From assembly GCA_964228455.1 (NCBI GenBank), contig CAXQZM010000072.1, positions 1 to 11,735 of the forward strand: 11,735 bases of DNA, given 5' to 3'. The first letter of the stretch is position 1. Every line of letters begins with the position of its first letter. Of the stretch, positions 1-6,180 are shown piece by piece. This DNA comes from CAXQZM01 sp964228455. Lineage in GTDB: Bacteria; Pseudomonadota; Alphaproteobacteria; UBA7985. The notes under the pieces are model-generated. The model saw nothing but the letters and a program-made list of their open reading frames with translations, ran no database searches and had not been told where the DNA came from. The position numbers and the translations under genes were made by a program.

Positions 1-75
1 TGGCCGCAATCCTCCAAAAGCCGAAATAACCTTGGGAACAGACTCAAAATCAAGATCATTTAGATCGTCAGACAT
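1..75 (-). CDS. N-terminal fragment of a protein downstream of hemD, possibly Mic60/mitofilin-like (partial, cut by window edge)
   Basis: The minus strand stays open from an ATG at base 75 to the window edge, giving 25 residues. They begin MSDDLNDLDFESVPKV and end in an AFGGLRP motif. A purine-rich ribosome binding site (AAAGGGA) lies just upstream, and the gene starts 21 bases after the hemD stop on the same strand, so it is probably the third gene of the hemC-hemD unit. From memory of the family, the phrase 'AFGG-R' after a short acidic leader resembles the start of a small helix-turn-helix-like segment (carph-isopro type). In many alphaproteobacteria the gene after hemD encodes a Mic60/mitofilin-like inner-membrane protein (COG4223). 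Both links are inference; too little is visible to prove the product. Confidence 0.55.
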   Translation of the reverse strand, partial: MSDDLNDLDFESVPKVISAFGGLRP

Positions 76-80
76 ACCCT

Positions 81-87
81 TCCCTTT
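81..87 (-). promoter_or_regulatory. ribosome binding site of the gene after hemD
   Basis: On the minus strand this reads AAAGGGA, followed by five bases and then the ATG at 75. It is one of the better Shine-Dalgarno sequences in the window. It supports that short partial frame as a real gene start, not a random open stretch. Confidence 0.6.
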
Positions 88-96
88 ATGCAGTGC

Positions 97-768
97 TCAT
101 GTGAGTACCGAGTCTAGATACCAATCAATGCACAATTCAAAGGTGGAAACCAAGTTCACCCGCGTGCCTGGGCAATTCTGATTGACGTATCTCTTTAGTC
201 GCTCGCTCAGTGCAGCTACCACTGGAGGTATTTGCCCAAGAGATATAAGCTCACTCGCCACACGCTCACTTGTAACCAAAGCAGCTGCAATTTCTCCATT
301 TTTTAATGCATTTTCTGCACGCGCTTGTCCCTCCAGGTCCGGCACTACCCGGTACACTGAGATCCGATTAAGCCTCGATAGTCTTTTATCTAACGGTTCC
401 GCAACATCTTCTCCTGAGAACCAGATACCGGATTTCAACGGTAATTCAGATAAACTACTGACGGCTGGAGGATCAAAACTTTCTAAAACATTCAGACCTG
501 CTTTAAGCGCAGAAGATCTAGTTTTGTCTCCTACAGTATATGCTTGAATTCCTGACCACTTTGACTCAAACCAAGACTGTACCTGCACTGAGGAAACTGC
601 ATTTTGAGACGTGAACAACGTGAAACTAGCAACCTCCGGCTCCTCAATTTTTAACGGAACAGTTTTTGTCAGAGGCGCAAAAACAAAATAGCCTGAATAC
701 CTCTCAACCTGGGATCTAGATTTTAAACTAAGTCGATCCTTCGAAAATGGCAGCAGAAGACTTTTCAC
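97..768 (-). CDS. hemD: uroporphyrinogen-III synthase (HemD), divergent
   Basis: HemD is the cytoplasmic enzyme that closes and inverts ring D of hydroxymethylbilane to make uroporphyrinogen III, the branch point to haem and other tetrapyrroles. The 223-residue protein is slightly short for the family, and sequence conservation in HemD is always low. Recognisable pieces are the TLFTSQNAV segment (about residues 50-58), AYTVGDKTRSSALKAGL (about 76-92), a central ISVYRVVP strand (about 136-143) where the chain crosses between the two lobes, and an AALVTSERVASEL helix region (about 161-173). The start is GTG, and its bases overlap the hemC TGA stop (GTGA), which implies translational coupling. 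The identification rests on these motifs plus the position directly after hemC. By itself the sequence would be hard to assign. Confidence 0.88.
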   Translation of the reverse strand: MKSLLLPFSKDRLSLKSRSQVERYSGYFVFAPLTKTVPLKIEEPEVASFTLFTSQNAVSSVQVQSWFESKWSGIQAYTVGDKTRSSALKAGLNVLESFDPPAVSSLSELPLKSGIWFSGEDVAEPLDKRLSRLNRISVYRVVPDLEGQARAENALKNGEIAAALVTSERVASELISLGQIPPVVAALSERLKRYVNQNCPGTRVNLVSTFELCIDWYLDSVLT

Positions 769-1646
769 ACCTGCTCTAGTCCATCTGGTAAGCTAGTAAG
801 AAGTTTGTGACCAAGCTTCTCCGCTGCATCAATTTTCTCAGACAAAATCAAGTCATCAAGCCTAATATTTCCATCAGCTCTCACGCCGTTTTCCCCCCAA
901 GCAGTCGCTTGAAAGAAATTCTTTTCTAACAAGCAGGCCACTGGCTGCCGGCATGATGCCCCCAACCCCCGAACCAGCGCTCGCTCTATCATGAGCTCTT
1001 CAAACGTTGAGTAATGATTGATGCTCTCCCAATGAGGACCCGTGACACGAGCTTGTACTGCAATGATCCCTTGGCTTGGCGCGTGGAACCACGGAAGCTT
1101 ATGAGTTGGCAAATTTGAGAGCAACTGCATTCGGTTAAGCCCAGCTTCGGCCAAGATAAGTGCATCGACTACTCCATTTTGCCATTTGGCGATCCTGGTC
1201 TGTAAATTACCTCTTATTGGCACCACTTTGAGATCTGGACGCGCCTCCCGAAGTTGAGATGACCGACGCAAACTTGAAGTTCCTATGACAGCGCCTTCTT
1301 CCAATTCTTCCAGACACCCTTTTTCAGAGATAAGCACGTCGCTTTTGAGATCTCGCTTCAATGCCGCAACAATCGGTAAATCTGGATCATCTAGCGCAGT
1401 CATGTCCTTTGCAGAATGAATTGCAGCCTGCACTGAACCTCCACGCAAAGCTGCCTCTAATTCTGCTGTGAAAATACCTTTATCACCAAGAGCTTGCAAG
1501 GGAACTTCTTGCTCCCGGTCGCCCTTTGTGGAAAAAGTCTCGGCGGAAGCCTCCATCCCCAGTTTTGATAGCGCTGAGATAACGATATCAGTTTGAGCTA
1601 ATGCAAGCTTAGATGCGCGCGTACCAAGTTTCAGGTTTATAGTCAT
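765..1646 (-). CDS. hemC: porphobilinogen deaminase / hydroxymethylbilane synthase (HemC)
   Basis: HemC joins four porphobilinogen units into hydroxymethylbilane, using a dipyrromethane cofactor attached to a cysteine. The 293-residue length is normal. Visible signatures are LGTRASKLALAQ (7-18), STKGDREQ (39-46), DKGIFTAELEAAL (55-67), HSAKDM with the catalytic aspartate D81 (77-82), IGTSSLRRSSQL (121-132), RGNLQTR (145-151) and the cofactor cysteine C232 in GLGASCRQPVA (228-238). Two usually firm motifs differ: the family HS(L/M)KD(M/V)P reads HSAKDMT, and the usual GQGA(L/I) reads SQGIIAVQ (191-198). The key charged residues and the cysteine remain, so the enzyme should be active. It is the first gene of a minus-strand unit with hemD and is divergent from tsaD. 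Its ATG has only a weak upstream purine stretch (GGGGTAGG). Confidence 0.96.
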   Translation of the reverse strand: MTINLKLGTRASKLALAQTDIVISALSKLGMEASAETFSTKGDREQEVPLQALGDKGIFTAELEAALRGGSVQAAIHSAKDMTALDDPDLPIVAALKRDLKSDVLISEKGCLEELEEGAVIGTSSLRRSSQLREARPDLKVVPIRGNLQTRIAKWQNGVVDALILAEAGLNRMQLLSNLPTHKLPWFHAPSQGIIAVQARVTGPHWESINHYSTFEELMIERALVRGLGASCRQPVACLLEKNFFQATAWGENGVRADGNIRLDDLILSEKIDAAEKLGHKLLTSLPDGLEQV

Positions 1647-1701
1647 CGATTAATGCCTACCCCAGGAAAGCAGGGCATAGCAATGCGCAACACCTTACCT
1701 T
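1647..1701. promoter_or_regulatory. 55-base divergent intergenic region hemC/tsaD
   Basis: This short gap must hold the 5' ends of both divergent genes unless one promoter lies inside the opposite coding region. I see no clean -35/-10 pair for either direction. An imperfect dyad (TGCCTACCC near 1656 against GGGCATAGCA near 1673-1682) spans the middle, with mismatches. There is no Shine-Dalgarno sequence in front of the tsaD ATG. The region is called regulatory only because of its position. Confidence 0.4.
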
Positions 1702-2754
1702 ATGACCCAAAAAATGATTGTTCTAGGACTAGAATCAAGCTGTGACGAGACAGCTGCAGCCATTGTAGACATGAGTGCGCCGCCCAGTTCGAGAATTCTG
1801 TCTAATGTTGTTCATAGCCAGATTGAACTTCATGCTAGTTTTGGTGGGGTAGTACCTGAAATTGCAGCTCGAGAGCACTTAAGTTGGATAAACTTGGTAA
1901 TCCCCGAAGCACTAAAGCAAGCAGAAGTAGGATTCGATGGCTTAGACTTAGTCGCCTCAACTGCTGGGCCCGGTTTAATTGGAGGATTAATCATCGCGTC
2001 GGTTGCTGGTCGCGCTATAGCTCAGGCATGCGGTTGCGCCTATCAGGACACCAATCACTTAGCGGGCCACGCACTAACCGCGAGGCTTACCGACGATCTA
2101 CCTTTCCCGTACCTATTATTATTAGTTTCTGGCGGACATAGCCAACTGATAGTAGTAGAAGGACCAACGCAATATAAAATACTAGGCAGCACTATTGATG
2201 ACGCAGTCGGGGAAGCTTTTGATAAAGTCTCCAATCTACTAAATCTACCTTTGCCCGGAGGCCCAGCGTTAGAGAAATTAGCCAAGTCTGGAGACCCGCA
2301 TCGCTTTGACCTCCCTATCCCCTTAAAGAATAAGCCTGGCTTTGATTTTAGCTTCTCAGGGCTTAAAACAGCCGCTCGACGGGCATTAGAGTTGATCGAA
2401 GAACCAACTGAGCAGGATAAAGCTGACTTAGCAGCTAGCTTCCAAGCTGCAGCAGCTCAGAGCCTAAGCCACAAAACAAAAGGTGCTATGAAGTTTTGCA
2501 CTGAATCATATGGCCGCTCTCTGCCTCTGGCAGTTGCAGGGGGTGTCGCGGCAAACGAACTAATTCGCAAAGACCTGCAAGCACTTGCGGAGAGCTATGA
2601 TGTTCCTCTTACTGCCGCGCCGTTGGACCTTTGTGGTGACAATGCAGCAATGATTGCTTGGGCTGGCGGAGAGCAATGGCAGGGTAAGTCTTCCATTGAT
2701 TGGAGCTTTGCACCTAAACCAAGGTGGCCGCTTTCTGAATTAAGCCAGGAATAG
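1702..2754 (+). CDS. tsaD: tRNA N6-adenosine threonylcarbamoyltransferase (TsaD/Gcp)
   Basis: TsaD transfers the threonylcarbamoyl group from threonylcarbamoyl-AMP to A37 of ANN-decoding tRNAs, working with TsaB and TsaE. The 350-residue protein is full length, with the Kae1/ASKHA fold. Motifs in order: GLESSCDETAAA (9-20), ASTAGPGLIGG (85-95), the iron-binding pair H119/H123 in NHLAGHALT (118-126), LLVSGGHSQL (140-149), GSTIDDAVGEAFDK (162-175), FSFSGLKTA (216-224), AGGVAAN (279-285) and CGDNAAMIAW with metal ligand D313 (311-320). The NHLAGH form is the usual alphaproteobacterial version. No Shine-Dalgarno sequence precedes the ATG at 1702. A second in-frame ATG at codon 5 (MIVLGLESS) fits the usual family start almost as well. 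The gene converges on ghrA, 31 bases away. Confidence 0.97.
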   Translation: MTQKMIVLGLESSCDETAAAIVDMSAPPSSRILSNVVHSQIELHASFGGVVPEIAAREHLSWINLVIPEALKQAEVGFDGLDLVASTAGPGLIGGLIIASVAGRAIAQACGCAYQDTNHLAGHALTARLTDDLPFPYLLLLVSGGHSQLIVVEGPTQYKILGSTIDDAVGEAFDKVSNLLNLPLPGGPALEKLAKSGDPHRFDLPIPLKNKPGFDFSFSGLKTAARRALELIEEPTEQDKADLAASFQAAAAQSLSHKTKGAMKFCTESYGRSLPLAVAGGVAANELIRKDLQALAESYDVPLTAAPLDLCGDNAAMIAWAGGEQWQGKSSIDWSFAPKPRWPLSELSQE

Positions 2755-2785
2755 CTTCGCGTTTCCATAACAAGACTGGAATTGC

Positions 2786-3736
2786 CTAGTATCCTGCATT
2801 CCAATCGACAAGATTGGACAGTGGCTTGTTAGCCTCAATTTCAGCTAATGCCCGCTTTAAAGCCCTAATACCGCTCTTGGGGTGCGTAATTGCCGCGATA
2901 TGGGGAGTGATCGTGATTTTAGGATGTATCCAAAATGCGTGCTCAGAAGGTAGAGGCTCAACCTGAAATACATCTAAATATGCCTCGCTGAGCTGCCCTG
3001 ATGATAGAGCTTCCAGCAAGGCGTTCTCATCGACAGTAGCGCCTCGCCCAGCATTAATAATCGCCGCACCCTTTTTCATGGATGAAAAGAACTCCGTACC
3101 CATAATTTGGTAAGTATCTCTCGTGCTAGGGAGCAAGTTAACAACCATATCTGCGCGCCCTACCAAAGCCTTCAGCTCGTCTGATCCGTGAACCAAGTGC
3201 AAATCCTCGACTTTCTTGTACCGTCGCGACCAGCCAATCACTTGAAAACCTAATTTCTTAAGCATTCGTGCTACGGGAAGCCCTATCTGTCCTAATCCAA
3301 GTACCGCAATTGTTTTATTGGGGGAGGTTTCTATAGGTTTTGCTTCCCAACGCTTTTCAAGTTGCTCATTCGCGAAAAACTTAGCCTTACGAAGAATACT
3401 TAAGCAAGCCCACACGACGAAGTCGATCATTCCTTGCGTCAGTCCTGGATAAACCATTCGTACTAAAGGCACATGGCGAGGAAAGTCAGGATCAGACATG
3501 ACAATGTGGTCAACGCCAGCGCCAACTGAAACCACCAGCTTTAAATTGGGTAGCGATGCCAAAAAACCAGGAGCAGGTTTCCAAACAAGTGCAGCGGTTA
3601 CTCTATCTAAATCTAAATTTGAGCGACCAATTTGAACGTCGAACTGAGGAAGTCCGTTTTGCGCGGCATCTCTCCATAAAGGGGCAAGAGAGGCACTGTC
3701 CCGGATGTATAAAACAGGGCGGGTGTCTGCCGCCAA
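2786..3736 (-). CDS. ghrA: D-isomer 2-hydroxyacid dehydrogenase, GhrA-type glyoxylate/hydroxypyruvate reductase
   Basis: Cytoplasmic NAD(P)H-dependent reductase of the D-2-hydroxyacid dehydrogenase family. The likely substrates are glyoxylate and hydroxypyruvate, giving glycolate and glycerate. The 316-residue length matches GhrA. Visible are VSVGAGVDH (69-77) in the substrate domain, the Rossmann loop GLGQIG (147-152), NLLPSTRDT (200-208), catalytic R231 in INAGRGATVDE (227-237), E260 in DVFQVEPLP (255-263) and the catalytic histidine H279 in TPHIAAITHP (277-286). The TPH-AAIT phrase and the C-terminal VDWNAGY are typical of the GhrA branch and not of SerA or formate dehydrogenase. The start is TTG, four bases after the cytochrome c stop, with GAAGG eight bases upstream, so the two genes are probably co-transcribed. 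No in-frame ATG occurs before about codon 80. Exact substrate is inferred. Confidence 0.9.
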   Translation of the reverse strand: MAADTRPVLYIRDSASLAPLWRDAAQNGLPQFDVQIGRSNLDLDRVTAALVWKPAPGFLASLPNLKLVVSVGAGVDHIVMSDPDFPRHVPLVRMVYPGLTQGMIDFVVWACLSILRKAKFFANEQLEKRWEAKPIETSPNKTIAVLGLGQIGLPVARMLKKLGFQVIGWSRRYKKVEDLHLVHGSDELKALVGRADMVVNLLPSTRDTYQIMGTEFFSSMKKGAAIINAGRGATVDENALLEALSSGQLSEAYLDVFQVEPLPSEHAFWIHPKITITPHIAAITHPKSGIRALKRALAEIEANKPLSNLVDWNAGY

Positions 3737-3740
3737 CCGC

Positions 3741-4298
3741 TTAACCTTCAGCTGCGTCGTCTGCTACCGGACACTCAGGGAGTTCTGCTCCGGACATGCT
3801 ATAAAGATAAGCAATCACATTTGCACGTTGACGTGTCTTTGAATTATCCCAACCCGCAAAATTCATTGCAGTGCCGGGAACGTAAGATGAAGGCTTATAG
3901 AGGAACTGGTTGAGAGTATCTTGTGACCACTCACCACCAAATGATTTTAACGCAGACGAGTAACCGCCAAAATCAGTTGAACCTGTGGCTCTTCCTATCA
4001 AACCAACCAAATGAGGCCCTTGCCCGTGGACTTCATTTTCAAACTGATGACACGCTGCGCAGTTTGCTTTGGCGATTGTCGCGCCAATTTCAACATCTGC
4101 CGAAGCAAGCATTTCACAAACTTCTGAGGGAATTTCTGGGGCCGCAGCAACAACTGCGCCATCTAAAGAGCCAATGATCGGATAATCCTTTCCCGCCTTT
4201 TGATGGTGAAAGAAGAAATGGTTCACAAAACTGACAGACAAGATGATCCCAACACCTGTCAGAATTGCCATCAAAATCATGTTGCTATTTTTGCCCAT
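3741..4298 (-). CDS. membrane-anchored class I cytochrome c (c552/CycM-like)
   Basis: A monohaem cytochrome c tethered to the inner membrane and facing the periplasm, likely shuttling electrons between respiratory complexes such as bc1 and a terminal oxidase. It has 185 residues. Residues 7-30 form an uncleaved hydrophobic anchor (MILMAILTGVGIILSVSFV and onward) with no clear signal peptidase site. A linker of about 30 residues follows, then the cytochrome domain: haem motif C80-A-A-C83-H84, GPHLVGLIGR (94-103), the axial methionine M145 in PGTAMNFAGW (141-150) and a C-terminal helix NVIAYLYSMS (160-169). Two further cysteines, C61 and C176, flank the haem domain. A good AAGGA site lies six bases before the ATG. 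A cytochrome gene divergent from pheA is, as I recall, a recurring alphaproteobacterial arrangement. The specific electron partner is not shown by the sequence. Confidence 0.9.
   Translation of the reverse strand: MGKNSNMILMAILTGVGIILSVSFVNHFFFHHQKAGKDYPIIGSLDGAVVAAAPEIPSEVCEMLASADVEIGATIAKANCAACHQFENEVHGQGPHLVGLIGRATGSTDFGGYSSALKSFGGEWSQDTLNQFLYKPSSYVPGTAMNFAGWDNSKTRQRANVIAYLYSMSGAELPECPVADDAAEG
3745..3749 (-). promoter_or_regulatory. ribosome binding site supporting the TTG start of ghrA
   Basis: The minus strand reads GAAGG, eight bases before the TTG at 3736. The site lies inside the last codons of the cytochrome c gene. It is what makes the TTG acceptable, because no in-frame ATG lies nearby. 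Confidence 0.5.
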
Positions 4299-4444
4299 TG
4301 GAAGTCCTTGATCTGGATATCACGAGTGATTCGCCCCTGCCCTTAGCGATGGTAGAGCAGGCAAACAAGCAACGCATTGATACATCACTGCAAAAATCCA
4401 TCAAAACTGTTGCACAGGTCGCTCGGCTGTGGCCTCTATAAGTT
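4299..4444. promoter_or_regulatory. divergent intergenic region, cytochrome c / pheA
   Basis: This 146-base gap is one of the longest non-coding stretches in the window and should hold promoters for both directions. Seen directly are the AAGGA site for the cytochrome gene (4305-4309), a perfect 5-2-5 palindrome ATCACGAGTGAT (4319-4330) and a possible pheA promoter (see separate entry). The pheA ATG has no Shine-Dalgarno sequence and is preceded by CTCTATAAGTT. No phenylalanine-rich leader peptide or attenuator hairpin is visible. Confidence 0.5.
4377..4406 (+). promoter_or_regulatory. weak candidate sigma70-type promoter for pheA
   Basis: TTGATA (4377-4382, five of six matches to TTGACA) is followed after 18 bases by TCAAAA (4401-4406), a poor -10. 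Transcription from here would leave a leader of roughly 30 bases before the pheA ATG. A competing reading is TTGCAC (4410-4415) with TCTATA (4435-4440) at a 19-base spacing, which would put the start of the message almost on the ATG. Neither is strong. Confidence 0.22.
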
Positions 4445-5317
4445 ATGACAAATACTCAAATTTTCTCAGACCGGACGGGTCGTGTGGCATTTCAAGGCGC
4501 ACTGGGGGCTAATTCTCACAATGCCTGCCAACAGACTGTTCCCAACATGGAACTCTTTCCCTGCATTGATTTTGATCGCGCCTTTGAAGCTTTAACCACA
4601 AAACAAGTGGATCTTGCTGTAATTCCAATTGAGAATTCGAGTGCTGGGCGAGTTGCAGATATGCACCGCTTGCTGCCTGATAGTGGCGTTAATATCGTTG
4701 GCGAACATTTCTTACCTATTCACCATACTCTCGTTGCTCGCCCAGGATCTATCAAAAGCAAATTAACTGAAGCGCTATCGCATGAACAAGCGTTATCGCA
4801 ATGTCGTGCTTACTTGGAGCATAATAAACTTACGCCTGTGAAATTCAGCGATACCGCAGCAGCTGCGCGATGGATTTCTGAGGAAGGCGAGGATCATCAA
4901 GCCGCCATCTGTCCGGCACTTGCAGCAGAAATATACAACCTTCAGGTAATTGATTCACAGATTAACGATCGCGCGGCAAATACTACTCGCTTTCTTATTC
5001 TGGCCAATGAGTCAGAAACCCCAGCTCAAAATATTCCGACCGTTACTTCAATGTTGATCCGCACAAAATCTGAACCGGCATCGCTGTACAAAGCGTTAAC
5101 AAGTTTTGCGACTTTGGGAATAAATATCACCAAACTTGAGTCTTATCACGTTGGAGATCGATTTGATGTTGCTCAATTTTACATTGACGTCATGGTCCAC
5201 CGAGACAGCCCAGAGTTTGCGATTGCACAAAGAGATCTGGAGTATTTCTGTGTTGAAGGTGGAGTAAGAGTGATGGGCACATATCCCGCAGCAGCTTATA
5301 GATTTGCAGAATCATGA
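4445..5317 (+). CDS. pheA: prephenate dehydratase with ACT regulatory domain (PheA)
   Basis: Cytoplasmic enzyme that decarboxylates and dehydrates prephenate to phenylpyruvate, the last committed step to phenylalanine. The 290-residue protein is the monofunctional type, with no chorismate mutase domain. The catalytic domain (about 12-187) shows VAFQGALGANSH (14-25), AVIPIENSSAGRV (58-70), ALSHEQALSQC (110-120), the DTAAAA segment (136-141) and the catalytic TRF motif T181-R182-F183 in NTTRFLIL. The ACT domain (about 200-283) keeps KLESYHVG (230-237), the phenylalanine-binding ESRP-type motif, so feedback inhibition by phenylalanine is likely. The ATG at 4445 is forced: an in-frame TAA ends at 4441, and the next in-frame ATG would remove the first conserved motif. 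There is no Shine-Dalgarno sequence. The hydrolase gene follows on the same strand. Confidence 0.96.
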   Translation: MTNTQIFSDRTGRVAFQGALGANSHNACQQTVPNMELFPCIDFDRAFEALTTKQVDLAVIPIENSSAGRVADMHRLLPDSGVNIVGEHFLPIHHTLVARPGSIKSKLTEALSHEQALSQCRAYLEHNKLTPVKFSDTAAAARWISEEGEDHQAAICPALAAEIYNLQVIDSQINDRAANTTRFLILANESETPAQNIPTVTSMLIRTKSEPASLYKALTSFATLGINITKLESYHVGDRFDVAQFYIDVMVHRDSPEFAIAQRDLEYFCVEGGVRVMGTYPAAAYRFAES

Positions 5318-5399
5318 TCCGGTTGCGGTTTTTTGCTAGAGATATTGAGAGCACTGCTCGAGAGCTTGCCACCCTCAATTTAATTGAGTTTTGAGTACG
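5318..5399 (+). promoter_or_regulatory. intergenic region pheA / hydrolase with a 7-1-7 palindrome
   Basis: A short CCG-GTTG-CGG mini-hairpin followed by six T residues lies just after the pheA stop; its three-base-pair stem is too weak to call a terminator. Further on, CTCAATT-T-AATTGAG (5374-5388) is a perfect inverted repeat ending 11 bases before the hydrolase ATG. It could be an operator or affect initiation. No clear Shine-Dalgarno sequence or promoter is seen. Confidence 0.35.
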
Positions 5400-6155
5400 A
5401 TGACAAATGAACGCACATTGGTCGTTGATGAAGTTGAACTAGCATTCAACCGACATCAATCAGATTCTGCAAAAGTTGGCATAGTTTTCTTAGGTGGTTT
5501 TGCTTCAGATAAAGAAGGTTCAAAGGCACTAGCTCTCGAGTCATTAGCAATTGAATGTGACTTTGATTTTTTAAGATTTGATTACCTGGGCCATGGTAGA
5601 AGCGGCGGTGATTTTAAGACTCAAGGATGCATAAGTCGCTGGTTGCGAGATGCAATTGCGATGCTTGATGAGCAAACTTCAGGACCTCAAGTGCTGGTTG
5701 GGTCATCAATGGGAGGTTGGATAGCCCTGCTTCTCGCATGCCGTCGCCCAGAGAGAGTTAAAGCCATAGTAGGTATCGCAGCGGCAGCAGACTTCGCCAT
5801 TGAGCTTACCCCCGAAAAGCTAGGTTCGAGAGCATTGAAAGAGATCCAAGATAAAGGTGTCTATTATGAGGATACCCCTTATGGACCTGATCCTTACATT
5901 TGGACCAAACTGCTCTTCGAAGATGCTAAATCTAATCAAGTCTTAACTGGTAGTCTGCGGCTGCCCTGCCCTCTAAACTTAATTCAGGGGAAAAATGATC
6001 CCGATGTCCCATGGCAGCATGCGTTGAAGACACTCGAAAAAGTTTCAGCATCAAAAGCCAACTTAACTCTTATAGAAGACGGTGATCATAGGCTTTCGAG
6101 GGATTCGGACATTGAACTAATTTGTGAGATTGTTGAGCGCTATTGTTCAGAATAA
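5400..6155 (+). CDS. alpha/beta hydrolase, ABHD10-like serine esterase/thioesterase
   Basis: A 251-residue cytoplasmic serine hydrolase of the alpha/beta fold, without signal peptide. Counting from the ATG at 5400: an oxyanion-loop strand IVFLGGFASD (28-37), FDYLGHGRSGG (60-70), the nucleophile elbow VGSSMGGW with S103 (100-107), the likely acid D200 in QGKNDPDVPW (196-205) and the catalytic histidine H230 in DGDHRLSR (227-234). The pairing of GSSMGGW with DPDVPWQ and DGDHRLSR is characteristic of the ABHD10 / palmitoyl-protein-thioesterase-like branch common in alphaproteobacteria; the natural substrate is unknown. A TTG start at 5391 would add three residues. I prefer the ATG, although neither has a good ribosome binding site. 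It lies 82 bases after pheA and converges on rppH, 25 bases away. Confidence 0.87.
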   Translation: MTNERTLVVDEVELAFNRHQSDSAKVGIVFLGGFASDKEGSKALALESLAIECDFDFLRFDYLGHGRSGGDFKTQGCISRWLRDAIAMLDEQTSGPQVLVGSSMGGWIALLLACRRPERVKAIVGIAAAADFAIELTPEKLGSRALKEIQDKGVYYEDTPYGPDPYIWTKLLFEDAKSNQVLTGSLRLPCPLNLIQGKNDPDVPWQHALKTLEKVSASKANLTLIEDGDHRLSRDSDIELICEIVERYCSE

Positions 6156-6180
6156 ATCACAGCGCGTCTACTCAGGACTT

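Noticed and set aside
182..547. Open plus-strand frame of 121 codons opposite hemD, and similar frames opposite ctpA and gpmI.
   Set aside because: They are antisense to well-supported genes, carry no recognisable motif and look like codon-usage shadows.
2801..2817. CCAATC-GACAA-GATTGG inverted repeat about 50 bases after the tsaD stop, considered as a terminator.
   Set aside because: It lies inside the ghrA coding end, the stem is only six base pairs, and no T-run follows on the plus strand.
4308..4321. TTGAT-CTGG-ATATC as an FNR/FixK box controlling the cytochrome gene.
   Set aside because: Only the left half-site fits; the right half matches ATCAA at two of five positions, and the site overlaps the ribosome binding site.
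4299..4444. Search for a phenylalanine leader peptide and attenuator before pheA.
   Set aside because: No short frame rich in phenylalanine codons and no alternative hairpins are visible.
5318..5336. CCG-GTTG-CGG followed by six T residues after pheA, considered as a rho-independent terminator.
   Set aside because: A three-base-pair stem is too short to be credible; the T-run alone is not enough.
5190..5378. Minus-strand frame of 62 codons overlapping the end of pheA.
   Set aside because: It has no recognisable domain, mostly overlaps conserved pheA ACT-domain codons, and has no operon partner.
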